Below are positions 1 to 10,351 of a DNA stretch of 64,000 nucleotides, piece after piece. Numbering within the stretch: the stretch's first letter is position 1; each line of letters opens with the position of its first letter. The stretch is from Tritrichomonas musculus. Its lineage: Eukaryota > Parabasalia > Tritrichomonadida > Tritrichomonadidae. The stretch lies in contig JAPFFF010000016.1 of NCBI GenBank assembly GCA_039105265.1, positions 2,604,001-2,668,000 on the forward strand, given 5' to 3'. Below the pieces are notes generated by a model. That model made no database searches and had not been told where the DNA came from. It saw only the letters and a list, made by a program, of their open reading frames with translations. The position numbers were made by a program, and so were the translations under genes.

Positions 1-437
1 GCAGTTCACTGTCAAAAGTGACACTTTCACATAAATTGAGAACAATTGAAAATTTTGCATTCAAAGCTTGCACTTCATTGAAATCAGTAATAATTCATTC
101 AAAAGTTAAATCAATTGGTGATTACGTTTTTGAAGATTGTTCATCATTAGAGAAAATTTCAGTTCCAGCTTCAGTGAAAACAATCGGTTGTGGCACTTTT
201 ATTAATTGCATTTCATTGAAAAAATTTGAATTTCCAGCTTCGTTAACAACAATCAGCGCATCGTTATTTAAAGGTTGTTTATCACTGACATTTGTGTATG
301 TTGCTTCATCTGTTTGCTCAATTGGTAAAGATGCTTTTGATCATTGCTCTTCACTTGAAAAAATTAAAATTCCAACATCTTTACAAATCGAAAATACTGG
401 AATTGATGATAAAATAACTAAAGTTTCTAGATATTAA
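1..437 (+). CDS. BspA-like leucine-rich-repeat protein, 3' end (runs off left edge)
   Basis: The frame is open from base 3 to a TAA at 435-437, so the window cuts into a longer gene. It shows about five 23-residue units of the pattern CxSLxxIxIPxSVxxIGxxAF, the signature of BspA-like (LRR_5) repeats, which trichomonads carry in very large numbers. Such proteins are thought to be surface or adhesion molecules, but no transmembrane segment is visible in this part. The array ends with the usual degenerate cap (IENTGIDDKITKVSRY), close to the tails of the other LRR genes here (ITKNEVL, IKVTKI), so the C-terminus is probably genuine. The stop is TAAA, which fits the overlapping stop/polyadenylation signal known in trichomonads. 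The first possible start inside the window is a GTG at 18, which is simply an internal codon. Confidence 0.85.
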   Translation, partial: SSLSKVTLSHKLRTIENFAFKACTSLKSVIIHSKVKSIGDYVFEDCSSLEKISVPASVKTIGCGTFINCISLKKFEFPASLTTISASLFKGCLSLTFVYVASSVCSIGKDAFDHCSSLEKIKIPTSLQIENTGIDDKITKVSRY

Positions 438-582
438 AATAAACACTATATACTAAGTATTTTTATATCATGTATTTTTCAAAAAAGGAAATTTTGTAAG
501 TATTTGAATAAATAAATATTTATTGAATATTCAATAAAAAAAATTCAGAAAAAAAGATCTTTTCAAATTCTGAAAATTTTAT

Positions 583-890
583 CTGAAAAAGTTTGATTTG
601 CGACAATTTTTTAAAATTTTGAATTTTAGAGAAATCATCACTTTTATCTTAATTGCTTAATTTATTAATATTGATGAATTTAACCAAATTTGACTTTTCT
701 TTTTATTATAAAGTTTCTGGAAATGATTAAAAAATCTTTCACTGAAAAAGTTTGATTTGCGACAAATTTATAAAATCTTGAATTTCAAAAAAATCATCAA
801 TTGCATTTTAATTGATTAATTTATATATATTAAAGAATTTAACTAAGTTTAACTTTTTTTATTATAAATGTCACATTTTCTGGAAATGAT
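583..890 (+). repeat. Two direct ~150-bp repeats upstream of the 80-residue gene
   Basis: Two units begin with the same CTGAAAAAGTTTGATTTGCG string, at 583 and 742 (offset 159 bases). They stay recognisably similar through the following AAATCATCA and TTAATTGxTTAATTTAT stretches to a shared TTTCTGGAAATGATT end. The same pair recurs at about 47485 and 47660 before the second copy of the gene. The repeats therefore belong to the duplicated gene cassette. Their role is unknown; they could be upstream regulatory sequence or part of a mobile unit. Confidence 0.75.
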
Positions 891-941
891 TGTTTTTGGA
901 AAATCTATTGAAAAATTGATAAGTTGAATTTATGCTTTGAT

Positions 942-952
942 TCACTTCATTT
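942..952 (+). promoter_or_regulatory. Initiator-like (Inr) motifs before the 80-residue gene
   Basis: TCACTT and TCATTT occur in succession 10-15 bases upstream of the ATG at 959. Both fit the trichomonad initiator TCAY(T/A), which sits within about 20 bases of start codons. The same sequence is present before the second copy, at about 47863-47873. The motif match is seen directly; promoter function is inferred from Trichomonas vaginalis. Confidence 0.5.
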
Positions 953-958
953 CTATAG

Positions 959-1201
959 ATGGGTTGGTTAAAGAAAGCATTTAAAAGAGCCGAAAATCAC
1001 GTTAAGAAGGCAATCCCAAAAGAAATTCGAAAAGTAATACCAAAAGAAATCAGGCATGCTGTCGAAAACGAAGTTAAAAGAAAAATCATTCCTCGAGAAG
1101 CCAAAGAAATTTTCAATGCAGTAGATGACATAACTAAGCCTTTTGATGATATTTACACTGCTGCAAATGATCTCTACAAGCTTTCAAAGAATTCCAGATA
1201 A
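959..1201 (+). CDS. 80-residue cationic amphipathic protein, copy 1
   Basis: An intact 80-codon frame from ATG to TAA, nearly identical to the gene at 47880-48122. The N-terminal half is strongly basic and amphipathic (MGWLKKAFKRAENHVKKAIP). It contains a short internal repeat (KAIPKEIR then KVIPKEIR). The C-terminal half is more acidic (NAVDDITKPFDDIYTAAND). No signal peptide, transmembrane segment or known domain is visible. The start is chosen because the ATG lies 10-15 bases after initiator-like motifs and because the second copy starts identically. The opening resembles cecropin-like amphipathic peptides in style. It also shares spacing of W, K, A, N, K, A and P with a 101-residue Polinton protein at 34247-34552. 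A membrane-active role is only an inference. Conservation between copies suggests the frame is real. Confidence 0.7.
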   Translation: MGWLKKAFKRAENHVKKAIPKEIRKVIPKEIRHAVENEVKRKIIPREAKEIFNAVDDITKPFDDIYTAANDLYKLSKNSR

Positions 1202-1480
1202 GATTAATTTCAAAATTAATAAGTAAAAGATCCTAGTTCTAATATTTATTTTGTGTATTTTTATGATTTCTTTTATAGCTTTTTATATTAAATAATATTA
1301 AAATAGAATGAAATTTTAAAAATCATCATATCAATGTGAAAATACTCTATAAAATTAATTCAAGATGAGATATTTGGATTTGAAATCATTGATATTAATA
1401 ATAAATTTTTTTGTGATAAAGACTAATTCTAACTTAAAATAAAATAATTCGTTTATATTTTTTATATATAGAAAAAAAGC

Positions 1481-1496
1481 ATGAGTAGCTACTCAT
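1481..1496. repeat. 16-bp perfect palindrome
   Basis: ATGAGTAGCTACTCAT reads the same on both strands. A related 22-bp palindrome lies at 63354-63375. The following stretch to about 1598 is unusually GC-rich for this window and shows no supported gene. Confidence 0.6.
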
Positions 1497-1595
1497 GGTA
1501 TTTTTTGCAAAAGTGGAAAAAAGTTCCAAGCTTTTATTTTCTGAAGAACGATAGAGGCCAACATTGACCATAACTGCTGCGGGCAAATCCGATTT

Positions 1596-1598
<3 letters not shown>

Positions 1599-1628
<30 letters not shown>
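1599..1628. repeat. Poly-T tract (30 T)
   Basis: An uninterrupted run of about 30 T directly abuts the decayed third copy of the 80-residue gene. A small frame reading poly-lysine through it on the minus strand is an artefact. Confidence 0.95.
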
Positions 1629-1629
<1 letters not shown>

Positions 1630-1775
1630 AAAATCTATTGAAAAATTGATAAGATGAATTTATTCTTTGATTCACTTCATTTATATAGATGGGCTGGCAA
1701 AAAAAAAAGGATTTAAAAGGCTGAAAATCATTTCAAAAAGCTAATCCCAGAAGAAATTCGAAAACAAATAAATAG
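1629..1775 (+). pseudogene. Degenerate third copy of the 80-residue gene
   Basis: Immediately after the T tract the sequence matches the last ~70 bases upstream of copies 1 and 2 (GAAAATCTATTGAAAAATTG onward). It then matches roughly the first third of the coding region, including the start ATGGG and the GAAGAAATTCGAAAA stretch, before similarity is lost near 1775. It is broken and short. Its abrupt beginning at a homopolymer suggests a partial copying event. Confidence 0.65.
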
Positions 1776-1903
1776 ATATAATGATAAATTTAAATATAAT
1801 TGTATGAAAAATTGAAAATAAATGATAGAATTTCTGTTATTAACAAATAAATTACTATTCTAAGAGTATTTTTTTTTTTATAAAATTAATGCTTGATTAA
1901 TAA

Positions 1904-3333
1904 TTATATTTTGGTTACTTTAATCTTCTTAGAGCAAACACCAATGCTTCTTTGATTAAAGGAAGAAGGAATGGTAATTTCTTTTAACGAAGAACATTTT
2001 CCAAAAGCTCTTTTCCCGATTGTTGTTACTGAAGCAGGAACTGATATTTCAGTCACTGACAAGCACTCATAAAATGCTTCTTCTCCTATTTCTGTAACTG
2101 AAGAAGAAATCGGAATTTTTTCAAGTGATTCGCAACCAGAAAAGGCAAAATTACCGATCACAGTGACTGAATCAGGTATCTTTATTTCAGTTAATGATGA
2201 GCAATCTTGGCAAGTTCCATCATTTATTTTTGTCAAAGACGATGGAAATTCAATTTTAACTAACGATAAACATTCTTTGAAAGCGTTTGAACCAATTGAA
2301 GTTACAGAAGAAGGAATTTCAATTGTCTCTAAAGATTCACACTCAGCAAATGCATCTTCTTCAATTCTTGTTATTGAAGTGTTAATTGTAAAGCTCTTTA
2401 AAGCTTTGCATCCCTTGAACATTTCAACATTAATTGTGTCAGTTTTTGCATGAAATGCAACTTCTTCTAATGAGATGCATCCATTGAAAACAGCAAAGCC
2501 AATTTCAGTTACAGAAGAAGGAATTTCAATTGTCTTTAATGATTCACACTCAGCGAATGCACGGTCTTCAATTTTTGTTATTGAAGCGTTAATCGTAAAG
2601 CTCTTTAAAGCTTTGCATCCCTTAAACATTTCAACATTAATTGTGTCAGTTTTTGCATGAAATACAACTTCTTCTAATGAGATGCATCCTTTGAAAACAG
2701 CAAAGCCAATTTCATCGACAGACGAAGAAATTTCAATTTTCTTTAATGACGTGCAATTCGACAAAGCCTCGTCTTTAATTACTTTCACTGAAGTTGGAAA
2801 GTCCATTTGATCCAATGAAGAACAGCCCTTAAAACATTTCTCACCAATTTCAGTGACACTTGTCGGGATTGTTATTTGCTTCAATGAAGAACAACCATCA
2901 AAAGCTTCTTCTTCAATTATTGTCACTGAAGAAGGAATGTCTACTTGAACCAAAGAAGAACAAAAACAAAAAGTGTTGCTAGATATTTTTGTCACTTTTG
3001 GAGGAATTGTAAACTTCTCCAATGATGAGCAACTGTAAAAAGCAAAGTCTTCAATGAGATCGATTGAAGGAGGAAGATCGATATGCTTCAATGATCTGCA
3101 TTTTTGAAATGCTGCGTTTTCGATGCATGTGACTGATTCTGGAATTACAACAGTCGTCAATGATTTGCATCCATCAAATGCACTTTCACAAATTGTTGTC
3201 ACTGTTGATGGAATCGTAATCGTCGTCAATTCTAAGCAATTTCTGAAGCAAAACTTGGGAATTTTGTATCCCAAGTTTGGCAATAAAAGTTTAACAATAT
3301 CCATGTTTCCATTCTTAGAAGCACAATGCAATG
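1904..3333 (-). CDS. Ankyrin plus BspA-like LRR part of a DUF3447 gene (distal exon)
   Basis: Read on the minus strand, this opens with half an ankyrin unit (ALHCASKNGNMDIVKLLL). It continues with about 18 LRR_5 units of 23 residues (CxSLxxIxIPSSVTxIGxxAF) and ends with a KIKVTKI cap and TAA. It lies in the same direction as, and directly downstream of, the DUF3447 block at 3465-4856, with which it makes one gene if the 131-bp spacer is spliced. Two units near the middle (around 2450-2700) are near-duplicates, showing recent repeat turnover. LRR and ankyrin repeats bind protein partners; a surface or signalling scaffold role is inferred. No membrane anchor is visible. Confidence 0.75.
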
Positions 3334-3464
3334 CTGAAATATTAAAAAACAAACAAAATAAATTTTATTATTACAATTCATTGAAATTTTATAAAAAATT
3401 TTTTTTGAAATTCTATAAAAAAAATTAATTTTGAAACGTCATTAAAATTTGATAAAAAAACAAC
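3334..3464 (-). other. Putative 131-bp intron joining DUF3447 and LRR blocks
   Basis: Read on the minus strand, the DUF3447 frame (KGKLTIN) meets GTTGTTTTTT, and an ankyrin half-unit resumes after TTTTTTAATATTTCAG. The coding sense of the spacer is lost (A/T-only, stop codon inside), while both sides continue one ankyrin repeat. The ends are GT and AG, but the 5' site is not the strict GTATGT known in T. vaginalis. The gene at 16996-19979 has a spacer of similar size in the same place. Confidence 0.5.
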
Positions 3465-3846
3465 ATTAATCGTTAGTTTTCCTTTTTGTTTATCAAGAAG
3501 TTCAGCAACAATTTTGTAATAACCGTATTGGCAAGCGTAAAAAAATATGAACTTTTGCGTAAATTCATTTGGAATGAATGCGAAATTGTAGAATTTAAAA
3601 GCGTAAGCATTGACGCTTTTATTGAATCTATTTTGATTATGATACTCAATTTTTGCATCATTCAAGTACTTCTTTGCAATATAATTAGCAAGTTCATTGT
3701 GATGACACTTAATTGCTTCTTTGAGAACTTTTTCTGGTGAGTTTTTAAAGTCGCTTATTTCATCTTCGCTGTCAGTTTGTCCATCGAAATTAAAAATTCT
3801 CGAAGCTCTAAAAACTCCCTCATTTTCACTATCATATTCAGTAATA

Positions 3847-3878
<32 letters not shown>

Positions 3879-4856
3879 ATTACTTTCGCTGTCATTTGTT
3901 TCTTTGCTCGATTCCGGCTCACAAGAGTCGTAATCAGAGTTTTTGACAAACATCGACTCGTAATGAAATTTCAACTTTTTTTCTTCAAGAAACTCTAAAA
4001 TTTTTGCGTTGTTGCCGTGAACTGCATAATTCCATAAGGCTGGATAAAGTTCAACCCCTTTTGAGGCTAAATACTTGAAAATTTGAATGGATCCAAAAAA
4101 AGCGGAATATTCAATCAGGTTCGTGACGCCGCCTTTCATTAATTGCGAATTTGTCTCATAAATTGAGGGCTCAAATTCATAATCTGCGGGAATTCCCTTC
4201 TTTTTCATGTAGGCTTCGAACTGTTGGAGTGAATCCTTTCGGATGAGTTCGCAGATTTTATCTTCATTTTCACCAATTTTGCGTTTTTCATAAAAGTCGG
4301 CCGGAATGTTTGGTTTCGGGTTCTTCTTCATCGATTCTTTGAGAAGTGGTTTCATAAGTAATAAAAATCCGTGCATTGATTGCATATCATCAAATTGGTA
4401 ATTATCATCAGTGACTTCTTCCATCAAAAATGGCCTTGTCTCTGGGCTAAAATAAAGACCATAATTTAAATTTGTGTATTTATGATCAAGCATAATATTA
4501 TATATTTCTTTGTCAATGACCATTAATTTTTCTTCAAGAAGAAAAAGAAGAAGTCTTTTATTGCTTTTAAAAAGTGAAAAAATCTCGATATTCGTGTAAT
4601 TGTGTTTGATTTCTTCTTTGAAAAGTGATAAGACTTTGCATATTTTGTTGAAAAAATCAGGAGTTCTATAATGATCATTTGATATTTGTATTACAAGTTT
4701 GAGAAATAACTCAAGGTCATCTTTATTTTCACGAATTTTCATATTTTCTAGTGATGAGACTAAATTTTCGTAATTTTCTTCGCAATTATTATTTTCATCA
4801 ATGTATGAAAGAAAATTACTTTGAATATTTTTAAATTGATCCACATATTTATCCAT
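3465..4856 (-). CDS. DUF3447-type ankyrin module protein (proximal exon)
   Basis: The start at 4856 (MDKYVDQFKNIQ) is preferred over an upstream in-frame codon because the other family members here begin the same way. Family landmarks in order are GENEDKICELIRKDSL (about residue 195), SIYETNSQLM, LIEYSAFFGSIQIFKYL, LWNYAVHGNNAKILEFLEE and KEAIKCHHNELANYIAKKY. The last two are ankyrin-like helices of the uncharacterised DUF3447 family. This member carries an extra acidic insert with 11 consecutive Glu between the last two landmarks, about residues 320-370, absent from its relatives. The frame reaches an ankyrin unit (YACQYGYYKIVAELLDKQ) and then the putative intron. Function is unknown; ankyrin-like folds suggest protein binding. 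Confidence 0.8.
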
Positions 4857-4895
4857 TTTTATTTGAATAAAAAGTATTATCGGTGTACTATTCAA

Positions 4896-6872
4896 TTTTT
4901 ATTTATATAAATAAAGGTCAAATTATTTAACCATATTTTAAATGACATCTTCGGAAAGAGAAGCAATTTGTATCAATGTTTGATAAAGTTACAACTATTT
5001 TTAAATGTTACTTTATGATTTTTATGAAATTTAAACCAAATGATTTTATCTTATTTTATTAAATATTTTATAGAATTTAAATAAATAAAATTAATCTTAT
5101 TTTAATATTTATTTATGGAATTTTAGCAAATATTTCATGGAATTTCAAAAAAAAATTAATACAATTTCAGTAATTATTTAATTACATTTCAACAAAATTT
5201 TATAAAATTTGAATTCGTTATTTATTACATTCTTTTTAATACTTTTATATAATTCTAGTTATTATTTTACCGAGTTCAAAAGATTTTTTATTACATTTCG
5301 AAGAATTTTTTATATAATTTCAACAAATTTTTTATCTCATTTCAACAAATAAATTAATCAAATTTCAATGGAGAGTTTTATACCATTACAACAAGCATTT
5401 TATAATATTTCAACAAATGTTTTATGACATTTCATCATAACACTTTATAAAATTTCAACTAGTATTTCATTACATTTAAGCAAATATTTTATGGCATTAC
5501 AATTAAATATTTTATGGCATTTCGACTGTTATTTCATTACATTTCAATGAATATTTTATGGAATTTTTTAAAAAAAGCATTTTATCATGTTTCAACTAAT
5601 GTTTTATAATATTTCAACAAATATTTTATCAAATTTCAACAAATATTTTTTTGGAATTTCAACAAATTTTTTATTACATTTTAATAAATATTTGATAATA
5701 TTTCAATAAATAATTCATATAATTTTTGCCAATATTTTTATTACATTTTAACAAAATATTTAATCTCATTTAAGCAATTGTTTTATAAGATTTCAACGAT
5801 TATTTAATATAGTTTTTACTTATTATTGTATAGCATTTATAACAATATTTTATCATATTTCATGAAATATTTTACAAAATTTCAGTTTATTATTATATTA
5901 TATTTGTAAATATATTATTTGTATATAATTTTAATATATATATTCATCCAATTTCAAATATATTTTTGTGGCATTTAACTAAATGTTTTATCAAATTTTT
6001 CATAAAAAATTTTTATGGAATTTTATTGATATTTTTATCCAATTTCAACTTGTGTTAATTTGATTTCAGCAATTCTTTTAATATAATTTATAATAAATTT
6101 TTTAATGAAATTTTAATAATTTATTTATGAAATTTTAGCTAATATTTGACACTGTTTCAATAAAATATTATATAATATTTCAACAAATATTTGACTCTGT
6201 TTCAATAAACAATTATATAATATTTCAACAATAAGTTAATGTAATTTCAACAATAAGTTAATGTAATTTCAACAAATATTTCATGAAATTTCAACAAATA
6301 TTTCATGAAATTTCAACAAATATTTCATGAAATTTCTTTAACTATTTAATATAATTTTGACTTTTATTATATTACATTTCAATTATAAGTTTTATGAAAT
6401 TGCATTTGTAATTTTTATACAATTTTTATTAAACCACTTTTTTGGAATTTCATTAAATAATCCAATATAGTTTTATTTATTTTCTTATTACGTTCATAAA
6501 GATAATTTATCTGATTTCATCAATCATTTTATATAATTTAAAACACGATTTTATGAAGTTTATACTATTTTTTTAATGGTGTTATAAATTAAAATTTTAT
6601 ATAAAGTTACAATTTGTAAAAATTATAAAATTTTAAACATATATGAATTACATTTCATCTTCATTTAATGAAATTTTTCTATAATGTTTCATCTAATTCC
6701 AAATTCTTATTAAATGTAATTTTTAAAATTAACAATTTAATAATATTTTTTTTAAATGTTTAATAAGAACATTTCAATTTTCATTTTTAATGAAATTTCA
6801 ATATTTTAAATTTATCATATTTATCTTTTTTGGTTTTAATCTAATTAGCTTGCACATTTTTATTTTGTTTAA
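4896..6872. other. AT-rich field of degenerate short motifs, no gene seen
   Basis: About 2 kb made almost entirely of variations on ATTTCAACAAATATTTTAT and TTATTACATTTCAA on the plus strand. There are no usable frames, no clear period and no terminal repeats. The same word set, on the minus strand, fills the spacers of the ankyrin gene at 8625-12773. It separates a minus-strand DUF3447 gene from a plus-strand kinase whose 5' end is missing, so part of it may be intron of the kinase gene. Confidence 0.6.
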
Positions 6873-7979
6873 ATTTTATATTTTAATTTTGTTCCAAAAG
6901 AAAATTTAAATAAATCACCTGTTGATTCAAAAATTCAAACAGAACTTGATAACGCCAACAAAAAGGTAGCTCAATTAGAACAAGATTTGGTAAACAAAAC
7001 AAAAGAATATGAATCCCAGATTGCGGCTTTTAAACAAAAGATTAAAAATCTTGAAAATGCAAACAAAGCAGCACAAGTTGATGATGAATCTGAAAAATCA
7101 CAAGAACTTAAAATTCTTGATTCCAAATCTCTTGATGAATTTGAAATAATAAGTGATATTGGTTATGGGTCAAGTGGAAAAGTTGTTAAAGTATCCAAGA
7201 AGAAATACTATGCATTAAAAATATTAAGTTCAGAAACAATCACTTCCGAAAAACTAAGAAGTTTATTGAAAGAATGGGAAATAATGAACATGTTAAATCA
7301 TCCAAACATTCTGAAATCGCTAGGAATATTTTTCAGCGATGAAAAAAGATCGCCAGCAATTCTTCTAGAATATTGCAATATGAATTTAAGTGATGCAATT
7401 AAAAATAAAATGCTTTCTAATGTTCAAATCGTGTGTGCAATTTATCAAATCGTTGAAGGAATGAAATATATCCATTTCATGAAAATAATTCACAGGGATT
7501 TGAAACCATCAAATATTCTCATCGCAGAAAATGGAACAATAAAAATCTGCGATTTTGGAAATTCAAGATTGATGACTCCAGAAGAATACACAATGACAAT
7601 GGGAATCGGAACAAGCAGGTTCATGGCACCAGAAATTATCGCTGAAGCTGATAATTACAATGAAAAAGTGGACATTTATTCATTCGGCGTGTTGGTCTTC
7701 TTCATTTTAAGTCAAGGCGAATTACCAAAAATAAAAATTCCACAAATTTTGAATGGTGAAAAGGCAAGCATTCCTTCTTCTACATTCACTAAATCTGCTA
7801 AAAACTTGATCAGATCTTGCTGGAATTTTGACCCAAAAGATCGACCAAGCTTCAATGATATTTCAAAATTAATGCAAAAAGAATGCTGCCAACTTCTCAA
7901 ATTGAGCAATGGTGAAATAAAAGAAGTTCAAGAATTCATTGAAAATAACCAAAAGTTAATTCCTAATTACGACCATTAA
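6873..7979 (+). CDS. Protein kinase with N-terminal coiled coil, 5' end unresolved
   Basis: The frame is open from 6873 but has no ATG in its first part. Possible real coding begins near 6901 after an AG (CCAAAAG), as for a downstream exon. The opening is a coiled coil (ELDNANKKVAQLEQDLVNK, then QKIKNLENANKAA). The kinase domain follows: glycine loop IGYGSSGKVVKV, lysine in YYALKIL, catalytic loop HRDLKPSNIL, DFG in ICDFGNSRL, APE in MAPEIIAEA, and an ending of RSCWNFDPKDRPSF. All catalytic motifs are present, so it is predicted active, of the TKL-like type common in trichomonads. A short C-terminal tail follows the domain. Alternative starts are TTG at 6987 or an exon farther upstream; neither can be settled here. 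Confidence 0.8.
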   Translation: MLYFNFVPKENLNKSPVDSKIQTELDNANKKVAQLEQDLVNKTKEYESQIAAFKQKIKNLENANKAAQVDDESEKSQELKILDSKSLDEFEIISDIGYGSSGKVVKVSKKKYYALKILSSETITSEKLRSLLKEWEIMNMLNHPNILKSLGIFFSDEKRSPAILLEYCNMNLSDAIKNKMLSNVQIVCAIYQIVEGMKYIHFMKIIHRDLKPSNILIAENGTIKICDFGNSRLMTPEEYTMTMGIGTSRFMAPEIIAEADNYNEKVDIYSFGVLVFFILSQGELPKIKIPQILNGEKASIPSSTFTKSAKNLIRSCWNFDPKDRPSFNDISKLMQKECCQLLKLSNGEIKEVQEFIENNQKLIPNYDH

Positions 7980-8624
7980 AATAAAAAACTTCTTGATTTT
8001 AATTTTAATTTTAATTTTGAATAATTTTGATTTTTTTTTTTTTTTTGATATATCATCAAGCATCAAATGATACAATAAAAGAACATGTTTTTGAAAATCA
8101 AACATTAATATATATTAAATTATTGGTAATATAGATTTTTATCTGTTATTTTTCATTAATCATTTGAGTTATGGCTTATGAAATGCAATTAAATATAAAC
8201 AACTAATAATAATAAATATGAATTGATGCTTCATTCCTACATAATACAAATAGGATATGAATTATGATCATTTTAAAATATAATATCATCTCCTTCAAAT
8301 CAGTTGAAAATTCCAATTGGTTGGCATAAATATAACGATATACACAGTTATAATAATAATCAGTAATATGAAATGATAAAATCAAGTTTGAGTATTCAAA
8401 AAGTTTGATGAAAAAGAAATAGGAAGAATATAAATAACTATAATACTTAATAAAAAATAAACATGAATAAAGAAAAATTATTTTTTTATTAAGAAAAATG
8501 ACTGGCGAAAAAGTTTCAGCTATTTGAACTGAATAATGCTTTGATGTTTTCGTCATCTGTTAGCTCAATAGGCGTTTTTCATAAATAACAGAGAAAGAAT
8601 CATAAATTATTTCCTCAAATTTTA
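7980..8624. other. Intergenic region without supported genes
   Basis: Holds a repeated TTTTAAT stretch after the kinase stop, an interrupted T tract near 8030-8046, and low-complexity AT sequence. A 117-codon minus-strand frame at 8203-8556 has no recognisable domain and a composition like the spacers, so it is not called. Confidence 0.6.
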
Positions 8625-8738
8625 TCAATCCAAAATAAAAATTGCATTTTTTTCATTGGCATTGATACCTTTTTGATTTAACAAAAGCTTAATTATCTCT
8701 GAATTTCCACTTTTAGTTGCCCAGTGCAAAGCTGTACC
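8625..8738 (-). CDS. Isolated ankyrin unit 5 (last block) of a split DUF3447 gene
   Basis: On the minus strand this block reads GTALHWATKSGNSEIIKLLL followed by NQKGINANEKNAIFILD and a TGA. It is one full ankyrin repeat with its terminal stop. The block is preceded on the minus strand by AATGGTACAG and a ~0.85-kb AT-rich spacer. It is probably the last coding block of the gene starting at 12773. Confidence 0.55.
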   Translation of the reverse strand, partial: GTALHWATKSGNSEIIKLLLNQKGINANEKNAIFILD

Positions 8739-9590
8739 ATTAAATTATACAATTGCAATGTCATGAAAATATTTATACTAAAATGTAATTCAAATATATA
8801 TTGTTAAATTATATTCAAAATACAAATGATTTGAATTACATTTAAATAATAGTTGAAAATCTCATTAAATATGATTTTTATAAAACTGTATTTAAAAGGT
8901 TTTAAAAAGAAATTTCATTGAAATAATTGATATAATCCAATTTAAAACTTAGACTTAAAATAGGATTCAAGTATTTGATTTAAGATTGAGTTGAAATATT
9001 TAATATCAAATTGTATTTAATTATCAAATTTAAAATTGAATAAAAATGTATTTATTTTGTAATTTCATAAATTTCTATTGATTAAAATATCATTAATTAT
9101 TTATATCTAAATTTTATTTAAATTGATTATTTTAAACGTCATTTAAACTTTGCATATAAAAACACTATTAATCATATTTGATAAGTAATTCCATTGGAAA
9201 TGATTGTTATGGAATGAAATAAAAAATGATATTTTATTGATATTTCATTAAAAAAAATTGTTTTTTTTGAAATATCATTGAAATATCAAAAATAAAATGA
9301 CATCAAAATATTTGATATGAAATTCTATTGAAAAGATTTATTGGGAATCCAATTGAAATATATCATTGAAATGTAATGAAAAATATTTTAAATTCAAATG
9401 TAATTAAAATTTATCATATAAGATTCTATTAAAATGATTGATTCTAAATATTATACAATTTATAATTTTGGAAATTATATTAGTAATGATGTAATTTTGA
9501 ATTTTATTTACAAAAAAAATTGATGCAAATATTATTTAAATAATTATTTTGAAATCGTATAAAATCTTTTAGATTTAAAATGCATTGTAC

Positions 9591-9676
9591 ATTAACATCA
9601 ATATTCTGACATGATAATAAAAGTTCAGTCAATTTGATATTTCCTTTAGCAACTGCAATATGCAATGGTGTTCTTT
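9591..9676 (-). CDS. Isolated ankyrin unit 4 of a split DUF3447 gene
   Basis: On the minus strand: RTPLHIAVAKGNIKLTELLL followed by SCQNIDVN, then GTACAA at the boundary. One ankyrin repeat is bounded by a candidate AG (TATTCAAAG) before and a GT after. It lies between two spacers of about 0.6 and 0.85 kb. Confidence 0.55.
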
Positions 9677-10265
9677 GAATATTGAAATTTAAATTTGATT
9701 AAAATCAACAAAATCAATTTCATTTAAATATATAAATGAAAACAATGTTAAATTGATTTTTGTTTGAATTTCATTAAAAAGATTTCTTTTAAAATTACAT
9801 TGTAAAAAATAAAAAATAGAAATTTCATAAACAATTATATTTTGAAATATAATTAAATTAATGAAAAGGAAATGTAATGAAATTATTTATTACTAAATGT
9901 AATTAAAATATTAAAAATATAAATTTTATTGAATTATTAGTTGCATAACATAATCAAAAGATTTGATTTTAAATGTCATTTGAATGATGGCATAAAAAAT
10001 GCTATTAAATCAATTGAACAAAAATTTCATGAAATAAAAAAAAAGCAAATATCATAAAATCAAGTATTTTGTAATATCATTTGTATATTACAATGTAAAT
10101 TTCATATAAAGGATTAATTTGTTATTTCATTAAAGTATTGATCGAAAAATTACATAAAAATAATAATTTTAAAATATCGATATTCAAATAATTGGAATTG
10201 GAATTATATTAAAATAGATAATTTTTTAATTTTATTAGAATATACATATGAAAAATATCTGTAAT

Positions 10266-10351
10266 ATTAACATCAATATTGCTGATTGATAATAAAAGCT
10301 GAACAATTTCAATGTCTTGACTTTCAACAGCTACGTTTAATGCAGCTTTTT
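10266..10351 (-). CDS. Isolated ankyrin unit 3 of a split DUF3447 gene
   Basis: On the minus strand: KAALNVAVESQDIEIVQLLL followed by SISNIDVNI. One complete ankyrin repeat is preceded by a T-rich run ending in TTTTTCAAAAAG. The frame continues as hydrophobic, low-complexity residues on both sides, as expected for translated spacer rather than protein. Confidence 0.55.

Noticed and set aside
1493-1675. 60-codon minus-strand frame with poly-Lys
   Set aside because: It simply translates the T30 tract.
8203-8556. 117-codon minus-strand frame
   Set aside because: Low-complexity Ile/Tyr/Phe-rich sequence like the spacers, without domain or sensible start context.
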